Source: Halarcobacter sp.
GTDB lineage: Bacteria; Campylobacterota; Campylobacteria; Campylobacterales; Arcobacteraceae
Direction of reading: 5' to 3'
NCBI RefSeq assembly: GCF_963675975.1
Contig: NZ_OY780939.1
Coordinates: 1,550,001-1,614,000, forward strand
Length of the DNA stretch: 64,000 bases
The notes below the pieces were generated by a model, which saw only the letters and a list, made by a program, of their open reading frames with translations, was not told the origin of the DNA and did not search any database. A program made the translations under genes and the position numbers. Positions within the stretch are counted from its first letter, which is position 1. Every line of letters begins with the position of its first letter. This document shows positions 24,265 to 33,348 of this stretch, one piece after another.

Positions 24265-25161
24265 TTAAGTTTTTCTTTTTTTAAATATTTTTATATTGTT
24301 TAGAATTTTAACTGCAAAAATTGTCAATGCTGTACCAATTATAATTGAGATACTAATCTCTTCTTTTAAAAATACTGCACTTAAAATTATTGCTGCAAAA
24401 GGAACAAAGAAGATAAAACTACTAACCTCTCTTGCACCTAGCTTTTCAATACCTAAAAAATAAATTGTATTGGCAAAAGTTGAAGCGATTATACTTAATA
24501 CAAATATATTTATATAAAAAATCTTATCAAATTTAGAGTAATCAATCTCACTTATATCAACAAAAAATATTATATTTAAAACAGAAGTTACAACATACAA
24601 ATAAAAAGTAAATACTATTGGAGATATTTTAGTTGATTTAGAACTTAAAATTGTAACTATAGGCCAAAAAATAGAAGCAAGTATAAAATACATATTATGA
24701 ACAGTAAATATCTCTTCTAGATTAAAACTCCATACATTTAACATAGTCATTACCCCAATTGCACCAATAAACAATGCTATTGCATCTTTTTTTTCTATTT
24801 TTCTATTTCCAAATAATGCTAATATTAAAAAAGTATTTATAGGTATTAAAGTTGTTACAAAAGCACCACCTAAACTAGCAGTTCCATATTTAGTTCCAAG
24901 AAAAAAGTATTTCATATATGATATAAAAACAATTGCTGTAATAATTACCAGTAATAAACTTTTTAAATCAATTTTAAAAGATTTTTTTAGTACTAAAATA
25001 ATTGGTATCATCGTAATAGCAGTTATAAAAAATCTTAAAAACATAGTTTCAAACTCATTTATATATGAACTTAAAACTTTAACATTTACCCAAGATGCTC
25101 CCCATCCAACCATTGCAAGGAATAATAAGAAATAGAATATATTTTTATTTGATTCAGTCAT
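24265..25161 (-). CDS. EamA/DMT-superfamily transporter
   Basis: 298 aa with ten hydrophobic helices in two EamA repeats. The N-terminal repeat contains GWGASWVNVKVLSSYI and MFLRFFI, and the second ends in VFLKEEISISIIIGTALTIFAVKIL, both typical. Members export amino acids, metabolites or nucleosides across the inner membrane. An AraC-type regulator gene lies 60 nt upstream on the same strand, a common arrangement for inducible exporters. The substrate cannot be told. AAAGAG precedes the ATG. Confidence 0.88.
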   Translation of the reverse strand: MTESNKNIFYFLLFLAMVGWGASWVNVKVLSSYINEFETMFLRFFITAITMIPIILVLKKSFKIDLKSLLLVIITAIVFISYMKYFFLGTKYGTASLGGAFVTTLIPINTFLILALFGNRKIEKKDAIALFIGAIGVMTMLNVWSFNLEEIFTVHNMYFILASIFWPIVTILSSKSTKISPIVFTFYLYVVTSVLNIIFFVDISEIDYSKFDKIFYINIFVLSIIASTFANTIYFLGIEKLGAREVSSFIFFVPFAAIILSAVFLKEEISISIIIGTALTIFAVKILNNIKIFKKRKT

Positions 25162-25221
25162 AATAACTCTTTTTTATTGGAAATATAACAAAGAATTAGT
25201 TTTTTGTATAGAATAAAATTG

Positions 25222-26022
25222 CTACAGTTTGGTATTAAAAATATTATTATTTAAAGTTTTAGGTGAATATCCATAAACTCTTTTGAAACTTCTATTAAAG
25301 TGAGATTGATCGCTAAACCCAGTATGGTATGCTATCTCATTTAGATTTATTCCCTTTGAGATAAGCTCTTTACCTTTTTCTACTCTTTTTATTAGAATAT
25401 ATTGATGGGGTGTTAGGCCAGTAGTATTTTTAAATGTTCTTAAAAAATGGTATTTACTTAGATTTGTAACTAATGCTAAGTCATCAAGTGAAATATTTGT
25501 TTCTAAAGAATCTTGTATAAATTCGATTGAGTTTTTTATAATAGGTTTATTATTAAATATTGGCTCATAAGTTTTTGTTTTATGGGTATAGTTTTTTATC
25601 AAATATGAAAGTGCTGTTATAAGACTTGTTTCTGTTTCCATCTTATCACTATTTGAATATGTATTGATAAAAAATTGTCTTAATAGATTACACAAAACAA
25701 TATCATCTATTGTATGCTCAGTAAAAATAGGGCTCTTTTTCTCAAAAAAAACTTGTTCATATATTTGGCTTACTAATTCTATACTTGGATAAAAATTTGT
25801 ATATTTCCAAGAGTTTGAGTCTCCACCATGAACCTCTCCTGGGTTAATCACTTTTGTTGAGTTTTTATATAAATAAAAAGTTTTTTTCTCATGTAAAGAC
25901 TTAAACTCTCCATCATGGGTTATACCAATAGTGTAAGTATCGTGGAAGTGCTTTGTAAATTGGTCATTTGTTTTTTTTACATGTTCAAAGATTGTTTTAT
26001 CAAAAGTTTGTAGTTTATTCAT
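25222..26022 (-). CDS. AraC-family regulator with N-terminal sensing domain
   Basis: 266 aa. The N-terminal part is a cupin-like AraC-binding domain (KHFHDTYTIGITHDGEF, NPGEVHGG). The C-terminal 100 residues hold two helix-turn-helix motifs, NISLDDLALVTNLSKYHFLRTF and GINLNEIAYHTGFSDQSHFNRSF, ending in the AraC signature PKT. It is the kind of regulator found beside LysE or EamA exporters and likely controls the transporter 60 nt downstream. The -10 element lies only 5 nt before the ATG and no ribosome site is present, so the mRNA may be leaderless. Confidence 0.9.
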   Translation of the reverse strand: MNKLQTFDKTIFEHVKKTNDQFTKHFHDTYTIGITHDGEFKSLHEKKTFYLYKNSTKVINPGEVHGGDSNSWKYTNFYPSIELVSQIYEQVFFEKKSPIFTEHTIDDIVLCNLLRQFFINTYSNSDKMETETSLITALSYLIKNYTHKTKTYEPIFNNKPIIKNSIEFIQDSLETNISLDDLALVTNLSKYHFLRTFKNTTGLTPHQYILIKRVEKGKELISKGINLNEIAYHTGFSDQSHFNRSFKRVYGYSPKTLNNNIFNTKL

Positions 26023-26027
26023 AAGAT

Positions 26028-26033
26028 ATTATA
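26028..26033 (-). promoter_or_regulatory. -10 element of the AraC gene, implying a leaderless transcript
   Basis: On the minus strand the sequence GATATAATATCTTATGAA places TATAAT (26028-26033) 5 nt before the ATG. Transcription should begin at or within one base of the A of ATG. Confidence 0.5.
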
Positions 26034-26075
26034 TCTAAAAGGTAAATATAAAAATAGAACAAAATTGCTCTATTT

Positions 26076-27356
26076 CTATACTTTTTTTATGCTAAGTAAT
26101 AATATTACTCCAATTACAGCCGCTATGAAAGAGGCTGCAAATACTGCTAGTTTAACTGCTGCAATAATAGTTTCATCTACAAAAGCTAAGTGTGTAATAA
26201 AAATCGACATTGTAAAACCAATACCGGCAATAAAACCTACAGCTAAAATCTCACTCCATGAAAGTTCCTCTGGTTTTTCTACAATTTTTAGTTTAGTAGC
26301 AAGATAAGTTAGACCTAAAATACCAATAGGTTTTCCTATAACTAGACCCAAAACTACACCTAAAACGATCATTAGGTTTTGACTTACTCCTGAAAAATCT
26401 ATAAGTACACCTGCATTTGAAAAAGCAAATAGTGGCATAATAAAAAATGCAGACAAGCCATGTAAATTGTGCTCTAATCTTATTAAAGGATTTTGCACTT
26501 TATCATAGTTGTATCCAATATTTTCCAAGGAATCAATTTGATGGTGATTGATAACTGGAATATCATCAATATGTGATTCAAAATCATCCAAATCTTTTCT
26601 TGTATCTGATATAAATTTTTTTTCATCAATTTTCGAATTAATAGGAATAGCAAAAGCTAATAATACACCTGCAATAGTTGCGTGGATACCAATTGCATGG
26701 ATATATATCCATAATCCAATACCTAATATTAAATATGGAGTTAATTTTTTTACACCTTTGATATTCATTGCCCAAATTAAAGCATATATGATTCCTGCAT
26801 GTAAAAAATATCCTGCATGAATCTCATTTGTATATACAGTTGCAACTACAAGTACAGCTCCTAAATCATCTACAACTGCAAGGGCAACTAAAAATAGTTT
26901 TAGTGCAGGGTTAACTCTAGTACCCATAAGCATCAATATACCTAAAGCAAAAGCAATATCTGTTGCCATTGGGATACCAAATCCATAAGGATTGTCTGTA
27001 TTAAAACCTACATAAATTAAAGCAGGGACTAACATACCTCCTATTGCTGCAACTATTGGAAATGCTGCTTTTGAAACAGTTGAGAGTTCACCTATTAGCA
27101 TTTCTCTTTTTATTTCAAGCCCTACCATTAAGAAAAATAGAGCCATTAATCCATCATCAATCCAATAAGTTAAACTCATTGAGATTTCATGACCACCAAG
27201 GTTTATGCCAAGTGGAAGGTGCCAAAGATCATAATAATCTTGTCCCCAAGATGAGTTTGCAACAATTACAGCAGCAACAGTTGCAATAAAAAGTATAATA
27301 CCACTTAATGCTTCTTTATTAATAAATTTTTCTAAAGTAATTAACTTTTGAATCAC
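26076..27356 (-). CDS. nhaA: Na+/H+ antiporter NhaA (copy 1)
   Basis: 426 aa from GTG 27356. Exchanges cytoplasmic Na+ for external H+. The ion-binding pair is seen in VALAVVDDLGAVLVVA, and PMATDIAFALGIL and HATIAGVLLAF are conserved. A GTG start is chosen because AGGAGA ends 7 nt upstream and 27356 lies 2 nt after the stop of the Fur-type gene; an ATG at 27383 would overlap that gene and lacks a ribosome site. It is thus co-transcribed behind a Zur-like regulator. A second nhaA is at 45317; this copy has a longer central loop (about residues 245-280, DDFESHIDDIPVINHHQ). Confidence 0.93.
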   Translation of the reverse strand: MIQKLITLEKFINKEALSGIILFIATVAAVIVANSSWGQDYYDLWHLPLGINLGGHEISMSLTYWIDDGLMALFFLMVGLEIKREMLIGELSTVSKAAFPIVAAIGGMLVPALIYVGFNTDNPYGFGIPMATDIAFALGILMLMGTRVNPALKLFLVALAVVDDLGAVLVVATVYTNEIHAGYFLHAGIIYALIWAMNIKGVKKLTPYLILGIGLWIYIHAIGIHATIAGVLLAFAIPINSKIDEKKFISDTRKDLDDFESHIDDIPVINHHQIDSLENIGYNYDKVQNPLIRLEHNLHGLSAFFIMPLFAFSNAGVLIDFSGVSQNLMIVLGVVLGLVIGKPIGILGLTYLATKLKIVEKPEELSWSEILAVGFIAGIGFTMSIFITHLAFVDETIIAAVKLAVFAASFIAAVIGVILLLSIKKV

Positions 27357-27358
27357 TT

Positions 27359-27730
27359 TTATTTCTCCTGTTTGTTTAAACATTTAGGGCAAATTCCTTT
27401 TATAATAATATTATCGATCTCATATCCTTTTAAATCTACATCAATTTTTTCATGTATACACTCTATTTTAGAACACTCATTACAAATAAAATGGGAATGT
27501 TTAGTTTTAGCTATTTCATAATATCTTTTTTTGTCATTTGATTCAAAAGAACTAATTATTGATTCCTCTTCAAACTTAATTATATTTCTATAAAAAGTAG
27601 CTTTATCCATGCTAATATTGTCTTTAATATCTTCATAACATAAAGGTTTGTTTGAAGAGATTAGTATTTCAAGTATAGCTTTTCTTGCTGAGGTAAGTTT
27701 TATTGTTTTTGATATATTTTCTAAGTTCAT
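27359..27730 (-). CDS. Fur-family regulator, probably Zur
   Basis: 123 aa, short for the family. Winged-helix part at residues 10-70 (TSARKAILEILISSNKPLCYEDI, DKATFYRNI), then HSHFICNECSKIEC and a C-terminal CPKC. The two CxxC pairs form the structural zinc site. It is divergent from znuA, with twin TGCAA-N5-TTGCA operators between the two genes and a matching site at znuC, which argues for zinc-uptake repression. Fur or PerR function is less likely from context. TATAAT stands 5 nt before the ATG, so the mRNA may be leaderless. nhaA follows 2 nt behind. Confidence 0.85.
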   Translation of the reverse strand: MNLENISKTIKLTSARKAILEILISSNKPLCYEDIKDNISMDKATFYRNIIKFEEESIISSFESNDKKRYYEIAKTKHSHFICNECSKIECIHEKIDVDLKGYEIDNIIIKGICPKCLNKQEK

Positions 27731-27735
27731 AAAAT

Positions 27736-27741
27736 ATTATA
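27736..27741 (-). promoter_or_regulatory. -10 element of the Fur-family gene, implying a leaderless transcript
   Basis: On the minus strand GATATAATATTTTATGAA puts TATAAT 5 nt upstream of the ATG, the same arrangement as at the AraC gene (26028). Confidence 0.5.
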
Positions 27742-27784
27742 TCTTTATATTTTTAAAAAATAGTTTTATCCATTTTTTCTATAA

Positions 27785-27847
27785 TTGCAATTCAGTTGCA
27801 TTAAAGTTTTTATAGATTAGAATTCCAAAAATGCAACTTGATTGCAA
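27785..27847. promoter_or_regulatory. twin Zur-like operators between the Fur-family gene and znuA
   Basis: TTGCAATTCAGTTGCAT (27785-27801) and ATGCAACTTGATTGCAA (27831-27847) are inverted near-copies (15 of 17 bases) and each is a TGCAA-N5-TTGCA palindrome. The first covers a -35-like TTGCAT, a -10-like TAGAAT follows at 27818-27823, and the second lies at the expected start of znuA, so binding would block transcription. A related site stands before znuC. Confidence 0.65.
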
Positions 27848-27859
27848 AAAAGGATAAAA

Positions 27860-28804
27860 ATGAAATTAATATTATTTATGTTGTTAAGTTTAAGTAGTAT
27901 AGTTCTTGCAAAAGAAGTTACAGTATCTATACTTCCTCAAAAATATTTTGTAGATAAAATAGCAAAGGGTAAAGTTGATGTAAATGTAATGGTTAAACCA
28001 GGAGCTAGTCCTGCAACTTACGAACCTAAAACATCACAAATGAAACTTTTATCTAAATCTATTGCATATTTTTCAATTGGAGTTCCATTTGAAAAAGTGT
28101 GGTTAGAAAAATTTGAAAGTGCAAATAAAAATATGCTTATGGTTGATACTTCTGAAGGTATAAAAAAGCTTCCAATGGCGGCACATCACCATTATGAAGA
28201 TGAAGAACATGCAGATGAACACCATGAACATGAAGAGCATGTAGATGAGCATCATGAACATGAAGAGCATGCAGATGAACATCATGACGAACATAAAGAG
28301 CATGCACATGAGGATTCTGGCTTAGACCCACATGTGTGGCTAGAACCAACTTTAGTAAAAATTCAGGCAAAAAATATTTATAACGCTTTAGTAAAAGTAG
28401 ATTCAGAAAATAAAGAGTTCTATAAAAATAATTTAGATAAATTTTTAGCTGAGTTAGATACCTTAGATAAAAAAATTGAATCAATATTAGAAAATTATGA
28501 GCATAAAGCATTTATGGTATTTCACCCATCTTGGGGATATTTTTCAAAAAGATATGAATTAGAACAAATTTCAATTGAAATTGAAGGTAAAGAGCCAAAA
28601 CCTGCACAACTTGTAGAGTTAGTTCAAGAAGCAAAAAAACATGATATAAAAATAGTTTTTGTAGCTCCTCAATTTTCTCAAAAAGGTGCTAAAACAATAT
28701 CTAAGAGTATAAATGGTAATGTTGCTACAATCAATCCCTTAGCTGAAAAGTGGGACGAAAATTTAATAAAAGTAGCTGAAGAAATTGCAAAATCGTATAA
28801 ATAA
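27860..28804 (+). CDS. znuA: zinc ABC transporter substrate-binding protein ZnuA
   Basis: 314 aa from ATG 27860, with a signal peptide (MKLILFMLLSLSSIVLA). It captures Zn2+ in the periplasm. Family marks include KPGASPATYEPKTSQM, DPHVWLEP and MVFHPSWGYF, with His ligands in the latter two. Residues about 107-152 are a His/Glu/Asp-rich loop of repeated EHHEHEEH units, as in Zn-specific members. The start is chosen because AAGGAT stands 5 nt upstream; a TTG at 27842 would lie inside the operator. No znuB or znuC is adjacent; a znuCB pair lies 13 kb away under a similar operator. Confidence 0.92.
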   Translation: MKLILFMLLSLSSIVLAKEVTVSILPQKYFVDKIAKGKVDVNVMVKPGASPATYEPKTSQMKLLSKSIAYFSIGVPFEKVWLEKFESANKNMLMVDTSEGIKKLPMAAHHHYEDEEHADEHHEHEEHVDEHHEHEEHADEHHDEHKEHAHEDSGLDPHVWLEPTLVKIQAKNIYNALVKVDSENKEFYKNNLDKFLAELDTLDKKIESILENYEHKAFMVFHPSWGYFSKRYELEQISIEIEGKEPKPAQLVELVQEAKKHDIKIVFVAPQFSQKGAKTISKSINGNVATINPLAEKWDENLIKVAEEIAKSYK

Positions 28805-30206
28805 ATATTTATTACTTATTCTAATATTTACGCACACTCTTTATGGGTGTGCACTTTGTACCATATATTCCCCTGAAACAAGAGTTGGTGTAACTTTAAA
28901 TACAACACAAACAAAAATAAAAGAAGCTAAACTACTTTGGGTTTTGACTAAAGAGTTTACCCAACAGTTAGAAACTGTTTATGATGTTAATCAAAATAAT
29001 TATTTAGATAAAGATGAGTTAATACCTGTTGAACAATCCCTGTTAGATTATATTGTTCCTAAAAATTATCTAACTCATATCTCTTATGACAAAGTTATAA
29101 ATGAAGAAGAATCTAAACCTTTTAAAATAAAAGAGTATAAAACATTTATTAAAAATTCACTTTTACACTTTGAATATACAATTGAGTTAAATTATGACAT
29201 AGTAAAAGATAATATTTTATTTATAAATGTAAATGATGATGAAAACTATTTTATTTTATTAATGGCAGAAAATAGTTTAAAAATTAATTCTCCCCTTAAA
29301 ATTGATAAAGAAGTAAATAGGCAAAGTGTTGCATTTTATATCTCTTCTTCTGCTTCTAAAAAAGTTATAGATGAAAAGAAAGAAGCTAACACCCAAAATA
29401 TAGAAGATAAAGAGAAATTATTAAAAAAAGAGAATGTTGAAGAAACTTTACTTTCTAAGTATACAAAAAAGTTAAAAGAGTATTTAATAAAAATAGAAAA
29501 TGGTGATGATTTTGCCTTATTTACTTTACTTTTAATCTCATTTTTGTATGGAATAATTCATGCTTTAGGGCCTGGACATGGAAAGTCTCTTGCCTTTTCA
29601 TATTTTATATCAAACAAAAGTTCATATACAAAAGCATTTTTTATATCACAAGCAAGTGCATTTATTCATATTATCGGTGCATTAATATTAGTAGTAGTTT
29701 CTGTGTTTATTTTAGAGTCTATATTAAACAATTTTGTAAATGATTCTGTTGAAATTTTAACTAAAGTATCTGCAGTTCTTATTATGATATTAGCTGTTTA
29801 TATCCTATATAACAAATTTAATCATAAGTCTTGTTCTTGTAGTTCTTGCTCGAGTACTCAGTCTTCATGGAGTACACAAGCACCAAAAAGTAAAACAAGT
29901 TTAAAACCAAACTTTATGAAAAAAGATTTATATTTTGTATTAACAGCAGGGTTGATTCCTTGTCCCGGTACAGTAATATTATTCATCTATGCCTTTATAT
30001 TAAAAACATATTTTGCTGTACTTTTAGCTTCTATTTTTATAAGTCTTGGAATGGGGCTTGTGATATTTATTTCATCATTTTTAGGAGTTAGCTTACAAAA
30101 GGTGTCATCTAAATCTCATGGAATAACTAACTTTTTAGAGATTGCATCACCTGTTGTTATGTTTGTTTTAGGGATATTATTATTTTTAAATGCTTCTATG
30201 GTTTAA
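28785..30206 (+). CDS. DUF1007-NicO fusion protein (putative metal transporter)
   Basis: 473 aa, overlapping znuA by 20 nt and starting at TTG 28785 (no ATG is available near the signal peptide). The N-terminus is a signal or lipoprotein-type sequence with Cys22 and Cys25 (YGCALC). A DUF1007-type domain follows, with an EF-hand-like loop DVNQNNYLDKDEL (67-79). From about 245 on, six helices form a NicO/RcnA-like transporter with HALGPGHGK at 259-267 and a Cys-rich cytoplasmic loop (CSCSSCSS). DUF1007 plus NicO proteins are often under Zur control. Coupling with znuA suggests a role in zinc acquisition, though Ni or Co transport cannot be excluded. Confidence 0.8.
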   Translation: MQNRINKYLLLILIFTHTLYGCALCTIYSPETRVGVTLNTTQTKIKEAKLLWVLTKEFTQQLETVYDVNQNNYLDKDELIPVEQSLLDYIVPKNYLTHISYDKVINEEESKPFKIKEYKTFIKNSLLHFEYTIELNYDIVKDNILFINVNDDENYFILLMAENSLKINSPLKIDKEVNRQSVAFYISSSASKKVIDEKKEANTQNIEDKEKLLKKENVEETLLSKYTKKLKEYLIKIENGDDFALFTLLLISFLYGIIHALGPGHGKSLAFSYFISNKSSYTKAFFISQASAFIHIIGALILVVVSVFILESILNNFVNDSVEILTKVSAVLIMILAVYILYNKFNHKSCSCSSCSSTQSSWSTQAPKSKTSLKPNFMKKDLYFVLTAGLIPCPGTVILFIYAFILKTYFAVLLASIFISLGMGLVIFISSFLGVSLQKVSSKSHGITNFLEIASPVVMFVLGILLFLNASMV

Positions 30207-30232
30207 GTGGAAAAGCCTAGAAGCTTTCCCAC
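30207..30232. terminator. hairpin containing the C-terminal codons of the chemoreceptor gene
   Basis: Stem GTGGAAAAGC/GCTTTCCCAC (30207-30216, 30223-30232; one G-T) with a 6-nt loop. It follows the stop of the DUF1007-NicO gene and includes the last codons and stop of the convergent MCP gene. T tracts are lacking. A shorter version (GGAAAGC/GCTTTCC, 32476-32495) is at the second MCP gene. Confidence 0.5.
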
Positions 30233-31082
30233 TCGTCATCGTCATTATTATTAGGTGTAATAGTATTACCTGTAGAAGGTTTAGATTCAGATACCTTTTT
30301 AGGTTCATTTTTAATAGGTTTAGAAATTTTAGTTTGAGAAACAACAGGCTTAGATGATGTATTGTTTTTATGAGAAGAAGCAGAGATATTATCTTTACCA
30401 ATAAACTCTTTTTCATCAGCTTCTTTAACAATCTCATTTGCAATATCCTGAGTTTGTTCAGCAATATCTTTAGTTTCATTTGCAACAGCAGCATTTTGTT
30501 GAGTTTGTCTATCTAATAAATTAATAGCATCATTAATTTGAACAATACCAGATTGTTGCTCTTTACTAGCAACTTCAACATCAGAGATAAGCTCTAAAGT
30601 AGTGTTGATATTTTTGTTAAGTCCTACATAACCTTTAATCATAATATCAGCAATATTTTTACCATCATTAGCTTTAACTGTAGCACTTTCAACTAAATCC
30701 TTAATCTCTTTAGCAGCTTCTGCAGATCTACTTGCAAGGTTTCTAACCTCTTGTGCAACAACAGCAAAACCTTTACCAGCTTCACCAGCAGTAGCAGCTT
30801 CAACAGCTGCATTTAAAGATAGAATATTAGTTTGGAAAGCAATTTGGTCAATAACTGAAATAGCATCATTGATAGCAGTTACTTGTTCGTTTATACTATC
30901 CATTGCAGTAGTTGTTTGAGTTGCAAGTTTTTCACCCTCAGAAGATGATTTTTTAAGTTCATTTGCATTTTGAGCCATTTTTACTACATTCTCTGTATTA
31001 TGTGAGATATTTGAGGTTATCTCTTCTAATGCTGCGGCTGTTTCTTCTAAACTTGCTGCTGCTTCATTTGAAGCACTGCTTA
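30212..31082 (-). repeat. 871-bp near-identical repeat, copy A (3' half of chemoreceptor 1)
   Basis: Matches 32478-33348 at a constant offset of 2266 bp without indels. I see only a handful of substitutions, several clustered in one patch (CTTGCAAGG here, AGCAGCTAG there). It covers the signalling domain through the stop codon and hairpin. Confidence 0.9.
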
Positions 31083-32241
31083 GCTTATCTACATTTGCTA
31101 AAAGAGTATAAGCACTATTTTGAAGAGTTAAACCATTTGTTTTATTATCAACCAACATCTCATTGATGATATTTGCTAATGTATTTAATCCTTCAGCAGT
31201 TTCACCTTTTGTGTTTTCAATTCTAAATGTGAAGTTTAGTTTTTGGTACTCATTTAATGCTTTTTTTATAGCATTTAAATCATCTGCAACTGTTTTTGAA
31301 ATAGCAAATAACATATCATTAAAAATTGTTTTTAACTCTTCTAGGGATTGATTATGTGTTGATTTTTCAATTTTCTCTTTTATATTACCATCTTTTACCA
31401 ATGCAACTACTCTTTTCACATCTTCAATTAATGCAAAATCTTGTTCTAGTAGTTGTTTTGTATTTTCAATATTTTTATTTACAACAGTAGCAATTTTAGC
31501 TATTTCGTCATTTGAACTATCATCAAGTAGTTCTACAGTTGACTTTTCTTTATTTAAATATGAGAAAAATCCTAATAATCCATCTCTAAATTTTTCAATT
31601 GAATTATTAATATTTCTACCTAGTAAAACTGTGAATACAATACCAATAACAATGATTATAAGTGCAATTACAACAAAAGTAGTAAAAGAATTACTAATAA
31701 GTGATAAGGTATTGTTTTTATTTGCTTCAACCACATGATATGTTTCTTGTGTAAAAAAATCAATTAAATCTCTCATTGTTTCATAATCATTTATATAAAC
31801 ATTGAAGTAGTATTTTTTTGCATCTTCAATATTATTTTCATTTACTAAAGAAAGTAGCTTTTTAGTATGTGTTTGTACTTTTGAGTAAGAGTCATCAAAA
31901 TCATTGAATTTTGATTTGTGTTCTGGCATCTCTTTATTCAAAAGTTTTTCAAATTTTTTAAATCTGTCAGCAACTTGTTGTAAATTGCTATTAACACTTT
32001 CTGTTAATTTCTCTATTTTTTTCTTATCTTCTACATTGAATATCTGAGACATCGCAATATTTGATTGATAAGAGTCTCTATCTGCTTCTAATAATACTGT
32101 TATACCTGCAAAATCTTTTTCTGTTACTTCATTGAAATTTGATTTTACATTATGTATATTGTACGAAATATAAATATTTGAAATAATTGATATTCCAATT
32201 AGTACTAAAAATGAAACTATTATTTTTTGTTTTATACCCAT
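30217..32241 (-). CDS. methyl-accepting chemotaxis protein 1
   Basis: 674 aa chemoreceptor. TM1 is at about 7-27, a periplasmic four-helix-bundle type sensor domain at 28-190, TM2 at about 192-212 and a HAMP-like region after it. The cytoplasmic coiled coil has its hairpin tip at [25 protein letters not shown], which contacts CheA and CheW. The last residues EWESF match the xWxxF tether for CheR/CheB adaptation enzymes. The 3' half is almost identical to that of the receptor at 32483, while the sensor parts differ. The ligand is unknown. The gene converges on the DUF1007-NicO gene with 10 bp between stops. Confidence 0.94.
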   Translation of the reverse strand: MGIKQKIIVSFLVLIGISIISNIYISYNIHNVKSNFNEVTEKDFAGITVLLEADRDSYQSNIAMSQIFNVEDKKKIEKLTESVNSNLQQVADRFKKFEKLLNKEMPEHKSKFNDFDDSYSKVQTHTKKLLSLVNENNIEDAKKYYFNVYINDYETMRDLIDFFTQETYHVVEANKNNTLSLISNSFTTFVVIALIIIVIGIVFTVLLGRNINNSIEKFRDGLLGFFSYLNKEKSTVELLDDSSNDEIAKIATVVNKNIENTKQLLEQDFALIEDVKRVVALVKDGNIKEKIEKSTHNQSLEELKTIFNDMLFAISKTVADDLNAIKKALNEYQKLNFTFRIENTKGETAEGLNTLANIINEMLVDNKTNGLTLQNSAYTLLANVDKLSSASNEAAASLEETAAALEEITSNISHNTENVVKMAQNANELKKSSSEGEKLATQTTTAMDSINEQVTAINDAISVIDQIAFQTNILSLNAAVEAATAGEAGKGFAVVAQEVRNLASRSAEAAKEIKDLVESATVKANDGKNIADIMIKGYVGLNKNINTTLELISDVEVASKEQQSGIVQINDAINLLDRQTQQNAAVANETKDIAEQTQDIANEIVKEADEKEFIGKDNISASSHKNNTSSKPVVSQTKISKPIKNEPKKVSESKPSTGNTITPNNNDDDEWESF

Positions 32242-32477
32242 GATATACCCCTTTTATAAACCATATGTATATATTCTAGTTTTAATAAACTTAAATTAGT
32301 TTTAATTCCAACTGATAATTAAATAGCATATTTAAAGGTATATTTATTATTTTTTGATGCTTGTTAAATTATTATATTATTGCTTTTAAATGTTATTTTT
32401 TTATGATTATAATTTATTATTATTATTTTTTTTGATAAGTAAAATTTATAAATATTTATAAATTTTTGTACTTTAGG

Positions 32478-33348
32478 AAAGCCTAGAAGCTTTCCCACTC
32501 GTTATCGTCATTATTATTAGGTGTAATAGTATTACTTGTAGAAGGTTTAGATTCAGATACCTTTTTAGGTTCATTTTTAATAGGTTTAGAAATTTTAGTT
32601 TGAGAAACAACAGGCTTAGATGATGTATTGTTTTTATGAGAAGAAGCAGAGATATTATCTTTACCAATAAACTCTTTTTCATCAGCTTCTTTAACAATCT
32701 CATTTGCAATATCCTGAGTTTGTTCAGCAATATCTTTAGTTTCATTTGCAACAGCAGCATTTTGTTGAGTTTGTCTATCTAATAAATTAATAGCATCATT
32801 AATTTGAACAATACCAGATTGTTGCTCTTTACTAGCAACTTCAACATCAGAGATAAGCTCTAAAGTAGTGTTGATATTTTTGTTAAGTCCTACATAACCT
32901 TTAATCATAATATCAGCAATATTTTTACCATCATTAGCTTTAACTGTAGCACTTTCAACTAAATCCTTAATCTCTTTAGCAGCTTCTGCAGATCTAGCAG
33001 CTAGGTTTCTAACCTCTTGTGCAACAACAGCAAAACCTTTACCAGCTTCACCAGCAGTAGCAGCTTCAACAGCTGCATTTAAAGATAGAATATTAGTTTG
33101 GAAAGCAATTTGGTCAATAACTGAAATAGCATCATTGATAGCAGTTACTTGTTCGTTTATACTATCCATTGCAGTAGTTGTTTGAGTTGCAAGTTTTTCA
33201 CCCTCAGAAGATGATTTTTTAAGTTCATTTGCATTTTGAGCCATTTTTACTACATTCTCTGTATTATGTGAGATATTTGAGGTTATCTCTTCTAATGCTG
33301 CGGCTGTTTCTTCTAAACTTGCTGCTGCTTCATTTGAAGCACTGCTTA
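32478..33348 (-). repeat. 871-bp near-identical repeat, copy B (3' half of chemoreceptor 2)
   Basis: Second copy of the repeat at 30212-31082, same orientation. Similarity begins just after the stop codon, inside the hairpin, and ends abruptly at codons for SSASNEA, where the two proteins become unrelated in detail. Confidence 0.9.

Noticed and set aside
27357-27383. Longer NhaA start at ATG 27383
   Set aside because: It overlaps the end of the Fur-family gene without a ribosome site, whereas GTG 27356 has AGGAGA at proper spacing.
28177-28315. Short tandem repeats rich in GAACATGAAGAGCATG-like units, considered as a CRISPR-like or satellite array
   Set aside because: They lie inside znuA in frame and encode the His/Glu-rich zinc-binding loop typical of the family.
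30212-33348. Long near-identical direct repeats considered as copies of an insertion sequence
   Set aside because: They encode the chemoreceptor signalling domain; no transposase, terminal inverted repeats or target duplications are seen.
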